A stretch of 64,000 nt of DNA from Mycolicibacterium komossense. GTDB lineage: Bacteria > Actinomycetota > Actinomycetes > Mycobacteriales > Mycobacteriaceae. Location: contig NZ_JACKTY010000049.1 in NCBI RefSeq assembly GCF_025822605.1, forward strand, positions 62,001-126,000, in the 5' to 3' direction. The translations under genes were made by a program, and so were the position numbers. Below, piece by piece: positions 26,273 through 34,423 of this stretch (the stretch's first letter is position 1; the number at the start of each line of letters is the position of its first letter). The notes under the pieces are model-generated. The model saw nothing but the letters and a program-made list of their open reading frames with translations. It ran no database searches and was not told the origin of the DNA.

Positions 26273-27147
26273 CGACCGCCCTCTTTGCCGATATCGACGA
26301 CGTCATCCGTCGCTTCGACGCCCATGACCATCTGCTCGACCAGGGCACCGCGGCTGCTTTCTACCTGGCCGCCTCGCTCGGCCGCCCGCTGTTACTGGAG
26401 GGCGAACCCGGCGTCGGTAAGACCACGGCGGCGAAAACTCTTGCTGCCGTCTTCGATTCTCCGCTGATCAGGTTGCAGTGTTACGAGGGCTTGACCGCGG
26501 CGGAGGCGCTGTACGACTGGAACTATCAACGACAACTGCTGGCCATCCGGCTCGCCGAAGCGCGTGGCACCGGCATCGAGGAAGCTGACCTCTATACCGA
26601 CGCCTACCTGGTGGACCGGCCGATTCTGCAGTGCGTCCGATACCGTGGGCCACGGCCGCCGGTGCTGCTGATCGACGAAATCGACCGTGCCGATGACGAA
26701 TTCGAGGCCCTGCTGTTGGAGTTCCTCGGTGAAGCCAGTGTCACCGTTCCTGAACTGGGCACCTTCGTCGCAGAAACGCCACCCATCACGGTGCTCACCT
26801 CCAACCGCAGCCGTGACTTGCATGACGCGTTGCGCCGACGCTGTCTCTACCATTGGATCGATTACCCGGCCCCCGCGCGTGCCGCAGAGATCGTCCGGCG
26901 CACCGTAGCCGGGGCCGACACCGCACTCGTCGAACACGCGAGCCAATTCGTCTCCACCGCACGCAATCTCGACCTGGATAAGCCACCAGGCGTTGCCGAG
27001 ACCATCGACTGGGTCGCAGCGCTGGTCGCGCTGCGGGTGACCGACCTGGTATCCGAGAAGTCCCTGCAGAGTCTGGGTGCGCTGGCCAAAACTCCCGATG
27101 ACTACACCGTGATCGTCGAGGCGTTCATGGAGTACAGCTCGCCGTGA
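26269..27147 (+). CDS. coxD: MoxR-type AAA+ ATPase, CoxD
   Basis: 292-residue AAA+ protein with Walker A GEPGVGKT (45-52) and Walker B LLIDEIDRAD (Asp136-Glu137); the segment TSNRSRDLHDALRRRCLYHWIDYP carries sensor 1 and the arginine finger region. MoxR ATPases work with VWA-domain partners to remodel metal enzymes; CoxD is required for assembling the Cu-S-Mo centre in Oligotropha. Homologue of Rv0370c. The VWA partner is CoxE two genes downstream. ATGA overlap with the preceding gene. Confidence 0.92.
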   Translation: MTTALFADIDDVIRRFDAHDHLLDQGTAAAFYLAASLGRPLLLEGEPGVGKTTAAKTLAAVFDSPLIRLQCYEGLTAAEALYDWNYQRQLLAIRLAEARGTGIEEADLYTDAYLVDRPILQCVRYRGPRPPVLLIDEIDRADDEFEALLLEFLGEASVTVPELGTFVAETPPITVLTSNRSRDLHDALRRRCLYHWIDYPAPARAAEIVRRTVAGADTALVEHASQFVSTARNLDLDKPPGVAETIDWVAALVALRVTDLVSEKSLQSLGALAKTPDDYTVIVEAFMEYSSP

Positions 27148-27181
27148 CGGCGGGACCGCGTACAGGAAAGGTATATCGACT

Positions 27182-27856
27182 ATGAAGATCGCCAACGAGT
27201 TCACCGTCACCGCACCGATCGGCCGGGCGTGGGAGCTTTTCAACGACCTGGAACAGGTCATCCCGCTGATGCCGGGCGCGACGATGACCGGACACGAGGG
27301 CGACGACACCCTCGGCAAGGTAAAGATCAAGGTGGGCCCGGTCACCAGTGAGTTCAATGGCAAGGTGCATTTCGTCGAACGAGACGCCGAGCGGTATCGG
27401 GCCGTCATCGACGCCAAAGGCAAGGAGTCGCGCGGTACCGGCAACGCGGCGGCCACTGTCACCGCCACTCTCCACGATGCCGGTGACCGTACCCGCGTCA
27501 CCGTCGACACCGACCTGAAAGTGGTCGGTAAGTTGGCCCAGTTCGGAAGTGGCATGCTGCAGCAGGTTTCGGAAAAGCTCCTTGGCCAGTTCGTCGAATC
27601 GCTGGAAGCCAAACTGGCCGCGGAGAACGCCCCGCCGCCGGCTGAGCCGGAGCAGCTGACGGCGGCCCCGGCTGAGCCCGTCCGCCCTGTGCTTGCGCCG
27701 CCGCAACCAGAAGCGGCCCCGATCGACCTGTTGGAGCTCGCTGGTGGCGGCGTTCTCACGAAGTATCTGCCGGCGGTGCTCGCCGCAGTCGTGGCGGCCG
27801 CCGTCATCTTCACGCTGGGGCGGCGAAGCGGTAGGACAGCGCGCGAATCGCGATGA
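27182..27856 (+). CDS. coxG: CoxG, SRPBCC-fold membrane-anchored protein
   Basis: 224 residues. Residues 1-145 are a CoxG/SRPBCC lipid-binding-like domain (MKIANEFTVTAPIGRAWELF opening, KIKVGPVTSEFNGKV). A Pro/Ala-rich linker (about 150-185) leads to one C-terminal membrane segment (YLPAVLAAVVAAAVIFTLG) with a positive tail, so the soluble domain faces the cytoplasm. CoxG proteins have been linked to attachment of CO dehydrogenase to the membrane or to quinone delivery; the anchor here fits that. AGGAAAGG precedes the ATG. Overlaps coxE by ATGA. Confidence 0.9.
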   Translation: MKIANEFTVTAPIGRAWELFNDLEQVIPLMPGATMTGHEGDDTLGKVKIKVGPVTSEFNGKVHFVERDAERYRAVIDAKGKESRGTGNAAATVTATLHDAGDRTRVTVDTDLKVVGKLAQFGSGMLQQVSEKLLGQFVESLEAKLAAENAPPPAEPEQLTAAPAEPVRPVLAPPQPEAAPIDLLELAGGGVLTKYLPAVLAAVVAAAVIFTLGRRSGRTARESR

Positions 27857-29052
27857 CTGCGCCGCTGCTGCTGCGCGGTGTCGACCGGGCGGCTTTCGCG
27901 GTGGCCCTGGTGGCGCGGCTACGCGGCGGCGGAGTCGTGGTATCACCCAGCGGCCCGGCGTGTTTCGTAGCGGCATTGGAGGAACTGGCGCCGACGGCGA
28001 GGTCCGACCTGTACTGGGCGGCGCGGTTGACCCTGGTGAATCGGGTAGAGGATCTGCGGGCCTTCGACGCGGTTTTCGATGCGGTGTTCTCCAACGCCGT
28101 GACGGGGATGGATCCGGTCAGTCTGAGCGCGAGTCAGAGCGCGGCAGCCGCATCGGTGCCCGGTGTCGCCGGCGCAGCGCAGCCGGCGCTCGACGGCGGC
28201 GGCCTGCCTTGGGTGACCCGGCCGGCGTCGATCGTCGCGACGGAATTCTCCGGCATCACCGATACCGATGTGACTATCCCGGAGGTGTTACCCAGCCGGT
28301 TGGCCGCGCGGGCTGACGATGCTTTCGAGACGTTCGACGACGAGGATCTGCGGCGCATCGGCACCTGGCTGGAACAGGCCACCACCCGCTGGCCCCGGCG
28401 CCGCACGCTGCGGCGCGAGCGCGGCAGGCGCGGCACCAGAATCGATCTGCGGCAGACGATGCGGGTGTCGCGCACCACCGGTTGGGAGGCGGTGCAGCTG
28501 GTGCGGACCCGCCGCAGACGACGCCCGCGACGGATGGTGTTCCTCTGCGACGTCAGCAGATCCATGCAGCCCTATGCGACGGTGTACCTGCACTTGATGC
28601 GGGCCGCCGTGTTGCGTGGGGCCACCGTCCGGCCGGAGGTCTTCGCCTTCTCGACATCGCTGACCCGGCTGACCTCGGTGCTGTCGCACCGGTCCGCCGA
28701 CCTTGCATTGGCCCGCGCCAACGCCAAGGTGGGCGATCGGTACAGCGGCACCCGGCTGGGGCACTGCGTGGCCGAACTGCTGACGGCGCCGCACGGAAAT
28801 GCGTTGCGGGGTGCGATCGTCGTCATCGCTTCCGACGGTTGGGATTCCGACCCGCCGGACGTTCTCGGTCATGCGATGGCACGGCTGCGGCGCCGGGCCT
28901 ATCGCGTGGTGTGGCTCAATCCGCGCGCCGCCGCACCCGACTACCGCCCGCTGGCCGGGTCGATGGCGGCGGCGCTGCCGTACTGCGATGCGCTGTTGCC
29001 CGCCCATTCGCTGAACAGCTTGCGTGAGATGCTCCTCGGGCTGGGCGCATAG
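27853..29052 (+). CDS. coxE: VWA-domain protein CoxE
   Basis: 399-residue VWA_CoxE protein, homologue of Rv0368c. The C-terminal von Willebrand A domain carries the metal-ion adhesion motif DVSRS (Asp233-Ser237) and later GTRLGHCVAELL and ASDGWDSDPP. The N-terminal part contains an Arg-rich stretch (TRWPRRRTLRRERGRRGTR). It is the expected partner of the MoxR ATPase CoxD in maturing the CO dehydrogenase active site. Last gene of the cox operon; its TAG stop forms part of the predicted -10 of the next gene. Confidence 0.92.
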   Translation: MTAPLLLRGVDRAAFAVALVARLRGGGVVVSPSGPACFVAALEELAPTARSDLYWAARLTLVNRVEDLRAFDAVFDAVFSNAVTGMDPVSLSASQSAAAASVPGVAGAAQPALDGGGLPWVTRPASIVATEFSGITDTDVTIPEVLPSRLAARADDAFETFDDEDLRRIGTWLEQATTRWPRRRTLRRERGRRGTRIDLRQTMRVSRTTGWEAVQLVRTRRRRRPRRMVFLCDVSRSMQPYATVYLHLMRAAVLRGATVRPEVFAFSTSLTRLTSVLSHRSADLALARANAKVGDRYSGTRLGHCVAELLTAPHGNALRGAIVVIASDGWDSDPPDVLGHAMARLRRRAYRVVWLNPRAAAPDYRPLAGSMAAALPYCDALLPAHSLNSLREMLLGLGA

Positions 29053-29055
29053 CAT
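29050..29055 (+). promoter_or_regulatory. -10 element TAGCAT, predicted leaderless promoter
   Basis: TAGCAT overlaps the coxE stop codon and ends 7 nt before the GTG at 29063. No Shine-Dalgarno sequence lies between. It suggests that the LLM oxidoreductase can be transcribed separately from the cox operon. Confidence 0.45.
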
Positions 29056-29062
29056 CGCTGTC

Positions 29063-29968
29063 GTGACCACCCACGAGCATGCCCGCATCGACTTTCCCTC
29101 CCGCATCGGTGTGTGGTGGGCCAGCGAAACCTGGTCCATCATCGACGCGCAGGAAGTGGCCCGCGAGATCGAGGACCTTGGTTTCGGGTCGCTGTTCATC
29201 CCCGAGGTGACCGGCAAGGAAGTGCTGACCCAGTCGGCGGCATTCTTGTCCGCCACCGAGCGGCTGGTGATCGGTACCGGCATCGCCAATATCCACATCC
29301 GGCTGCCCTCGGCTGCCGAGACCGGTGCCCGCACGCTGACCGCGCTGCATCCGGGCCGCTTCGTACTGGGCCTTGGCGTCAGTCATGCGCCCCTGGTCGA
29401 ACTGGGTATGGGCGGCACATACTCGAAGCCGCTGGCGACGATGCGCGACTATCTGGCGAAGATGGCCGCGGTCCCCGAGGTGATCGAACCCGGGGTGGGC
29501 CGCCCGACCCGGCTGCTGGCCGCTCTCGGCCCGAAGATGATCGAGTTGTCCGGCAGTGCTGCCGACGGTGCCCATCCCTATCTGGTGCTACCCGAGCAGA
29601 CCCGCGTCACCCGCGAGATCCTGGGCGAGGGTAAGTGGGTCGTGTCCGAGCAAGCGGTCGCGGTCGGCGGCAGCGCCGAGGACCAACTGGCCTGGGCGCA
29701 CTCGCATCTCGAGGTCTACAGCGGCCTGCCGAACTACCGCAATTCGTGGCTGCGCCAGGGCTTCGAAGAGGAAACCGATCTGGTGCGCGGCGGTTCCGAC
29801 ACGTTGGCCCGCGCGCTGGTCGGAATGGGGACGGTGGAAGAGGCGGCAGCCAAAGTGACGGCACATCTCGACGCCGGCGCCGACCACGTCGTGCTGCAGG
29901 TGCTCGGTGACAACCCGGTGGTCGATCCGCGGCCCGCGCTGCGGGAGTTGGCGAAGGTGCTGTTCTGA
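29063..29968 (+). CDS. LLM-class F420-dependent oxidoreductase
   Basis: A 301-residue luciferase-like TIM-barrel protein of the TIGR03620 kind. Typical pieces are GVWWASETWSIIDAQEVAREIEDLGFGSLFIPEV at the start, the conserved LVIGTGIANIHIR strand and PGRFVLGLGVSHAP. Mycobacterial members usually use cofactor F420; the substrate is unknown. The GTG at 29063 is the first start after coxE, 10 nt downstream. It converges on dedA, whose stop is 10 nt away. Confidence 0.85.
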   Translation: MTTHEHARIDFPSRIGVWWASETWSIIDAQEVAREIEDLGFGSLFIPEVTGKEVLTQSAAFLSATERLVIGTGIANIHIRLPSAAETGARTLTALHPGRFVLGLGVSHAPLVELGMGGTYSKPLATMRDYLAKMAAVPEVIEPGVGRPTRLLAALGPKMIELSGSAADGAHPYLVLPEQTRVTREILGEGKWVVSEQAVAVGGSAEDQLAWAHSHLEVYSGLPNYRNSWLRQGFEEETDLVRGGSDTLARALVGMGTVEEAAAKVTAHLDAGADHVVLQVLGDNPVVDPRPALRELAKVLF

Positions 29969-29978
29969 GCCGGTTCAG

Positions 29979-30671
29979 CTAGGTCCGGCCGGCCGTCGGC
30001 TCCCCTTCGGCCTGGCCGGCGGCCTTGGTCGCCTTGCGCCGTTTGTACCACTCGATGAACAGCGGGATGACCGAGATCAGCGCGATCAGGATGAAGATCG
30101 GTTCCAGAAGTTTTTGGATGAACTCGAACTGTCCGAGGCCGTACCCGAGCAACACCAGCCCGACGCCCCACAAGACGGCGCCGATGACGTTGAACAGAGT
30201 GAAGATCCCGTACGTCATCTTCGCGGCGCCGGCGGTAATGGGTGCCAGGGTCCGCACGATCGGGACGAACCGGGCCAGCACGATGGCGAACGGGCCGCGT
30301 TGCTCGAAGAACGCGTGCGCCTCGTGGAGATAGCGCTCCTTGAGGAAGCGCGCATCCGGTTTGAACATCGTGGTGCCGATGCTGCGGCCGATGAAGTACC
30401 CGACCTGGCCGCCGAGGATGGCGGCGATGGGGATGAACACCAGCAGCTGCCACAGTTGGAAGTTGACCTGGTCGCCGTGGGGCAGTGAGGCCGTTCCGGC
30501 GGCAAGCATGCCGGCGACGAACAGCAGGGTGTCGCCGGGCAGGACGGGGAAGAGCACCCCGGACTCGATGAAGATGACTACCAGCAGGCCGACCAGCGCC
30601 CAGGTGCCGAAGTATCCGACGAGTGTCAGCGGGTCCAAGAAGCTGGGCATGGCCGTGACAGTGGTGGTCAT
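29979..30671 (-). CDS. DedA-family membrane protein (Rv0364-like)
   Basis: 230-residue DedA/SNARE-associated protein with about five hydrophobic segments. Family motifs: ESGVLFPVLPGDTLLFVAG near the N-terminus and FFEQRGPFAIVLARFVPIVRTLAPITAG, the F/Y-x-R-F-x-P-x-x-R re-entrant loop. DedA proteins are linked to undecaprenyl-phosphate or phospholipid recycling and to membrane-potential balance. The start at 30671 (MTTTVTAMPSF) places the first membrane helix correctly; further upstream ATGs would run into the fba promoter. C-terminus charged (RRKATKAAGQAEGE). Divergent from fba. Confidence 0.88.
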   Translation of the reverse strand: MTTTVTAMPSFLDPLTLVGYFGTWALVGLLVVIFIESGVLFPVLPGDTLLFVAGMLAAGTASLPHGDQVNFQLWQLLVFIPIAAILGGQVGYFIGRSIGTTMFKPDARFLKERYLHEAHAFFEQRGPFAIVLARFVPIVRTLAPITAGAAKMTYGIFTLFNVIGAVLWGVGLVLLGYGLGQFEFIQKLLEPIFILIALISVIPLFIEWYKRRKATKAAGQAEGEPTAGRT

Positions 30672-30754
30672 GACGCCCAAACATACCGGCGGTAGGCAAA
30701 GAGCCAGCGCAGGGCCGATCGTCATGCGGTCTGCCAGCGGTGCGGAGTTCCTGA

Positions 30755-30760
30755 GATAAT
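30755..30760 (+). promoter_or_regulatory. Extended -10 promoter of fba
   Basis: TGA-GATAAT (TG at 30752-30753, hexamer 30755-30760) is an extended -10. Transcription would start near 30767, about 29 nt before the fba ATG, and the leader holds GAGAGGAA as ribosome binding site. Confidence 0.55.
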
Positions 30761-30795
30761 GCCGGAGACACGCAGCTGAGCCGAGAGGAATTCCT

Positions 30796-31833
30796 ATGCC
30801 CATCGCCACGCCCGAGGTCTACGCCGAGATGCTGGGCCGTGCCAAGGAGCACTCCTTCGCATTCCCGGCGGTCAACTGCGTCGGCTCGGAGAGTATCAAC
30901 GCGGCCATCAAGGGATTCGCGGATGCAGGCAGCGACGGCATCATCCAGTTCTCCACCGGTGGCGCCGAGTTCGGGTCGGGTCTGGGTGTGAAGGACATGG
31001 TCACCGGCGCGGTTGCGCTGGCCGAGTTCGCCCACGTGATCGCGGCCAAGTACCCCATCACCGTCGCCCTGCACACCGACCACTGCCCCAAAGACAAGCT
31101 GGACACCTACGTGCGGCCGTTATTGGCGATCTCGGGTGAGCGTGTCGCCGCGGGAAAGGATCCGTTGTTCCAGTCGCACATGTGGGACGGCTCGGCTGTG
31201 CCGATCGACGAGAACCTTTCCATCGCCCAGGAACTGCTGAAGATCGCCGCCGCGGCGAAGATCATCCTGGAGATCGAGATCGGCGTGGTCGGCGGCGAGG
31301 AGGACGGCGTCGAGGCCGAGATCAACGAGAAGCTCTACACCAGCAACGAGGATTTCGAGAAGACCATCGCGGCGCTCGGCGCGGGTGAGCACGGCAAGTA
31401 CCTGTTGGCGGCGACGTTCGGCAACGTGCACGGTGTCTACAAGCCCGGCAACGTCGTCCTCAAGCCTGAGGTGCTGGCCGAAGGCCAGAAGGTCGCGTCG
31501 GCCAAGCTGGGCCTGCCCGAGGGGGCCAAGCCCTTCGACTTCGTGTTCCATGGCGGTTCGGGCTCGCTGAAGTCCGAAATCGAGGATTCGCTGAAGTACG
31601 GCGTGGTCAAGATGAATGTCGACACGGACATGCAGTACGCGTTCAGCCGTCAGATCGCCGGACACTTCTTCACCAATTACGACGGGGTGTTGAAGGTCGA
31701 CGGCGAGGTCGGCAACAAGAAGGCTTACGACCCGCGCAGCTATCTGAAGAAGGCCGAGGCGGGGATGACCGAACGGGTTATCGAGGCGTGCAATGACCTG
31801 CACAGCGCAGGCCGGAGTGTGTCAGCGGGCTAG
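30796..31833 (+). CDS. fba: Class II fructose-1,6-bisphosphate aldolase
   Basis: Zn-dependent aldolase of glycolysis and gluconeogenesis, cleaving fructose 1,6-bisphosphate into dihydroxyacetone phosphate and glyceraldehyde 3-phosphate. 345 residues against 344 in Rv0363c. The LHTDHCPKDK segment holds catalytic Asp95 and zinc ligand His96; EIEIGVVGGEEDGV and FGNVHGVYKPGNV carry further metal and substrate ligands, and FHGGSGS and NVDTD bind phosphate. GAGAGGAATTCCT precedes the ATG. A strong hairpin follows the stop. Confidence 0.97.
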   Translation: MPIATPEVYAEMLGRAKEHSFAFPAVNCVGSESINAAIKGFADAGSDGIIQFSTGGAEFGSGLGVKDMVTGAVALAEFAHVIAAKYPITVALHTDHCPKDKLDTYVRPLLAISGERVAAGKDPLFQSHMWDGSAVPIDENLSIAQELLKIAAAAKIILEIEIGVVGGEEDGVEAEINEKLYTSNEDFEKTIAALGAGEHGKYLLAATFGNVHGVYKPGNVVLKPEVLAEGQKVASAKLGLPEGAKPFDFVFHGGSGSLKSEIEDSLKYGVVKMNVDTDMQYAFSRQIAGHFFTNYDGVLKVDGEVGNKKAYDPRSYLKKAEAGMTERVIEACNDLHSAGRSVSAG

Positions 31834-31837
31834 AGAG

Positions 31838-31892
31838 TGTGGTTTCGGCGTGCTCATGACCGCTCAGCGGTCGGCAGCACGCCGAAACCACA
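31838..31892 (+). terminator. Hairpin terminator after fba
   Basis: A perfect 17-bp stem (31838-31854 with 31876-31892) with a 21-nt loop starts 4 nt after the fba stop. No U-tract. The remaining 137 nt to 32029 show nothing recognisable. Confidence 0.8.
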
Positions 31893-32029
31893 AACTAGCG
31901 AGCGGCCTTGTGACGGTGGAAGAGGCGGAATCCGAGCCAGCGAACGTCGATCAGCATGACTATGAAGTTATCGGCGCAATATAAGGCGGCTGGGAGTAGC
32001 TAGTAATGCTTCGCTAAGAACTTCGCAGG

Positions 32030-32848
32030 TCAGTTACCGGGAGCCTGGCAGATCTTCCACTGTTCATCGCGGAAGAGCAGGTCGAAGCTGCGGGTCGAGC
32101 GGGTGGCGGGATCGAAGGCCATGAAGGTCGTCACATTGGCCTCGGCGTGTTCACCGTTGACGATCACCTGGTCGACGCTGGCCACCACCGGGTACTGTTT
32201 GGCCGCTGCCACCCTGGCGTGGATGTCGGTCCACTGCGCGGCGTTGTAGTTGTTGTAGCTGGCGGCGGTCTCCCCGCAGGTGATGCTGCGCAGGGCGGCC
32301 AGGTCACCCTTCTGGATCGCGGTGTCGAAGCCCTGGATGGTCTCGCGCACCCGATCCTCTTGCGACGCGCCGGGCGTGCTGTGTCGGGTCAGGAGCACCG
32401 TGACGAGCACGGCGACGGCAACCAAGGCGGCGATGACCAGCAGGACCGCCACCACCCACCCCCAGCTGCGTCGTTTGGTGGGCAGTTTGGGGGCATCGGC
32501 GCGGGGCGGAATCGCCTGTGGTGCAGCACCTTTGGTGCCGACGCCGGAATCGGTGAACAGGCTGGGCTCGGTCGCGTCCGCGGAGACGTTGAAGATCTCG
32601 GTCGCCGGTTCAGGGGCGCGGTCGATGATCTGGGTGGAGCCGGCATCCATGCCCGACGGCGCGGTGAACCGGCGCTCTCCGGGGGTGACGCTCGGGTCGG
32701 ACGGAGTCTCCTCGCCGGCGGCGAAGACTTCGGTAGGCGGATCGGCGTGGACATCGGTGACCTCAGTGACCTCGTCGGCGTTCTCGCCGTCGACATCGGC
32801 CGGCCGCCCTGATGAGTCGTCCCGGTCGGGTCCTGATGGATTCGACAT
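32030..32848 (-). CDS. Membrane-anchored protein with extracytoplasmic DUF4878-like domain (Rv0361-like)
   Basis: 272 residues. Residues 1-125 are acidic and Pro/Ser/Thr-rich, probably disordered and cytoplasmic; a single membrane helix follows (WGWVVAVLLVIAALVAVAVLVTVLL, about 129-153); the C-terminal 110 residues form an NTF2-like domain outside the membrane. Cys pairs SITC and WKIC probably form a disulfide. GGGGAGG lies 12 nt before the ATG at 32848. Divergent from the DUF3151 gene with 138 bp between. Same architecture as the protein at 48792-49244. Function unknown. Confidence 0.8.
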   Translation of the reverse strand: MSNPSGPDRDDSSGRPADVDGENADEVTEVTDVHADPPTEVFAAGEETPSDPSVTPGERRFTAPSGMDAGSTQIIDRAPEPATEIFNVSADATEPSLFTDSGVGTKGAAPQAIPPRADAPKLPTKRRSWGWVVAVLLVIAALVAVAVLVTVLLTRHSTPGASQEDRVRETIQGFDTAIQKGDLAALRSITCGETAASYNNYNAAQWTDIHARVAAAKQYPVVASVDQVIVNGEHAEANVTTFMAFDPATRSTRSFDLLFRDEQWKICQAPGN

Positions 32849-32986
32849 CGGTACTGCTGTCCTCCCCGTATCGACGTGCGAAGAAATGCGATCGTGCGCT
32901 CTCGAGACTAGCGGCCGCCACCACAGCTGGACGGCGAGGTATGAGCCGGTGAGGAGGGCCAGGCCGGACACGGCACAATGGTCGCC

Positions 32987-33403
32987 ATGACGCGCATGGG
33001 TGATCTCCTGGGACCGGAGCCGGTTTTTCTTCCCGGTGACATCGAAGCCGAAGCAGAACTGCTTGCCGACGAGAACCCGGCGATCGTGGCGGCCGCGCAC
33101 CCGACGGCGTCGGTGGCGTGGGCGGCGCTGGCCGAGGAGGCCCTTGGCGAAGACAAGGCGATCACTGCCTACGCCTACGCCCGCACCGGGTACCACCGCG
33201 GACTCGATCAGCTACGCCGCAACGGCTGGAAGGGGTTTGGGCCGGTGCCGTATTCGCACGAGCCCAACCGTGGCTTCCTGCGTTGCGTGGCGGCGCTGGC
33301 CAGGGCCGCCGATTCGATCGGGGAGACCGACGAATATGCGCGTTGCCTCGACCTGCTGGACGACTGCGATCCTGCGGCGCGCGCCGAGCTGGGCCTGACC
33401 TAA
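32987..33403 (+). CDS. DUF3151 protein (Rv0360c-like)
   Basis: A 138-residue soluble protein of the actinobacterial DUF3151 family, rich in Ala, Glu and Leu and probably helical, with the conserved core AYAYARTGYHRGLDQLRRNGWKG. No catalytic motif is apparent and no function is known. ATG 32987 is preferred; CACAAT 7 nt upstream could be a weak leaderless -10. ATG 32978 is an alternative three codons upstream. Converges on zitA with a 14-nt gap. Confidence 0.8.
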   Translation: MTRMGDLLGPEPVFLPGDIEAEAELLADENPAIVAAAHPTASVAWAALAEEALGEDKAITAYAYARTGYHRGLDQLRRNGWKGFGPVPYSHEPNRGFLRCVAALARAADSIGETDEYARCLDLLDDCDPAARAELGLT

Positions 33404-33417
33404 CCGCTGGGCTCGAT

Positions 33418-34314
33418 CTAACAGTTGTGCGCGTGGCAGTCGTCGGCACTCTCTGGCGGCTCGACCTGGACCGTCGCGTGCTCCAGCCCGCGGGCGGCCA
33501 GCACGGCCCTGGCTTCGGTGAGGACCTGCGCGGAGTCGCCACCGGCGGTCAGGTGCGCAGTGGCCATGTCCCGGCCCGGCACCAGCGTCCAGACGTGCAG
33601 GTCGTGCACTTCGGTGACGCCGGACACCGCGCCCAGTGCGGTGCGCAGCTCGTCGACGTCGATGTGACTGGGTGAGGATTCACTCAAGATGCGCAGCGCC
33701 GACCGGGCCAGCGCGATCGCCCGGGGCAGGACCCAGAGCGCGACGAGGACAGCGACGACGACGTCGGCGTAGGGCCAGCGGGTGGTGACCGTGACGATGC
33801 CCGCGATCAGCACGCCGATGCTGCCGACGGTGTCGGCGACGACCTCCATGTAGGCACCTTTGACGGCGAGGCTGGTTTCCGAGTTCGACCGCAGCAGTAG
33901 TACCACCACGGCATTGGCGACCAGGCCCGCCCCGGCAACGACGATCATGGGTACACCGGGCACGTCTGGCGCATCACCGAGACGCTCGAACGCCTCGAAC
34001 AGGATGAAGCCCGCCATGCACAGCAGCAGCACCGCGTTGGCGACGGCGGTGAACACCTCGGCGCGGTGCCAGCCGTAGGTCCTGGCCGTGGATGCGGGTC
34101 CGTGTTTGGCCAGGAGGACCGCCGTCAGGCCCATGAACATGGCGACGAGGTCGGTCAACATGTGGCCGGCGTCGGCAAGCAACGCGATCGAGTTGATCGT
34201 CAGCGCGGTAACCAACTCCAGGACGAAGAAGGCGGTCAGAATGCCCGCGGCAATGACCATCCGGCTGACGCGGGTATCGCCGCCGCCGTGACTGTGTTCG
34301 TGACCAGCACCCAT
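33418..34314 (-). CDS. zitA: Cation diffusion facilitator, zinc exporter ZitA
   Basis: 298-residue CDF transporter exporting divalent metal, most likely Zn2+, in exchange for protons. Six membrane segments; metal site in TM2 HMLTD and in TM5 EVVAD, where Glu replaces the His of E. coli ZitB, as is common in actinobacterial members. His-rich N-terminus (GAGHEHSHGGG) and C-terminal CHAHNC may bind metal; the C-terminal domain (VTEVHDLHVWTL) is the usual cytoplasmic dimer. In M. smegmatis the CDF gene near fba and purA is zitA, induced by zinc through SmtB; context and operator here fit. Confidence 0.85.
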   Translation of the reverse strand: MGAGHEHSHGGGDTRVSRMVIAAGILTAFFVLELVTALTINSIALLADAGHMLTDLVAMFMGLTAVLLAKHGPASTARTYGWHRAEVFTAVANAVLLLCMAGFILFEAFERLGDAPDVPGVPMIVVAGAGLVANAVVVLLLRSNSETSLAVKGAYMEVVADTVGSIGVLIAGIVTVTTRWPYADVVVAVLVALWVLPRAIALARSALRILSESSPSHIDVDELRTALGAVSGVTEVHDLHVWTLVPGRDMATAHLTAGGDSAQVLTEARAVLAARGLEHATVQVEPPESADDCHAHNC

Positions 34315-34321
34315 ACCGGCG

Positions 34322-34347
34322 AATATATGCGCAAAAGCGCATGTATT
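34322..34347. promoter_or_regulatory. Metal-repressor-type operator overlapping the zitA -10
   Basis: AATATATGCGC (34322-34332), AAAA, GCGCATGTATT (34337-34347): 11-bp arms with a single mismatch. On the minus strand the outer six bases of the near arm read TATATT and end 7 nt before the zitA ATG, a leaderless -10. A bound ArsR/SmtB-type repressor would block the promoter. Layout is seen directly; identity of the regulator is inference. Confidence 0.75.
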
Positions 34348-34423
34348 GCAAGATGTCCCGCCCGGGAGTCCCCATTTGCCTACCGCCGTGAAGGTATTCT
34401 CGGGCGGTGGGGATGAACTGGCA

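Noticed and set aside
31793..31984. Small plus-strand frame after fba
   Set aside because: It starts inside fba and runs through the terminator hairpin; not a gene.
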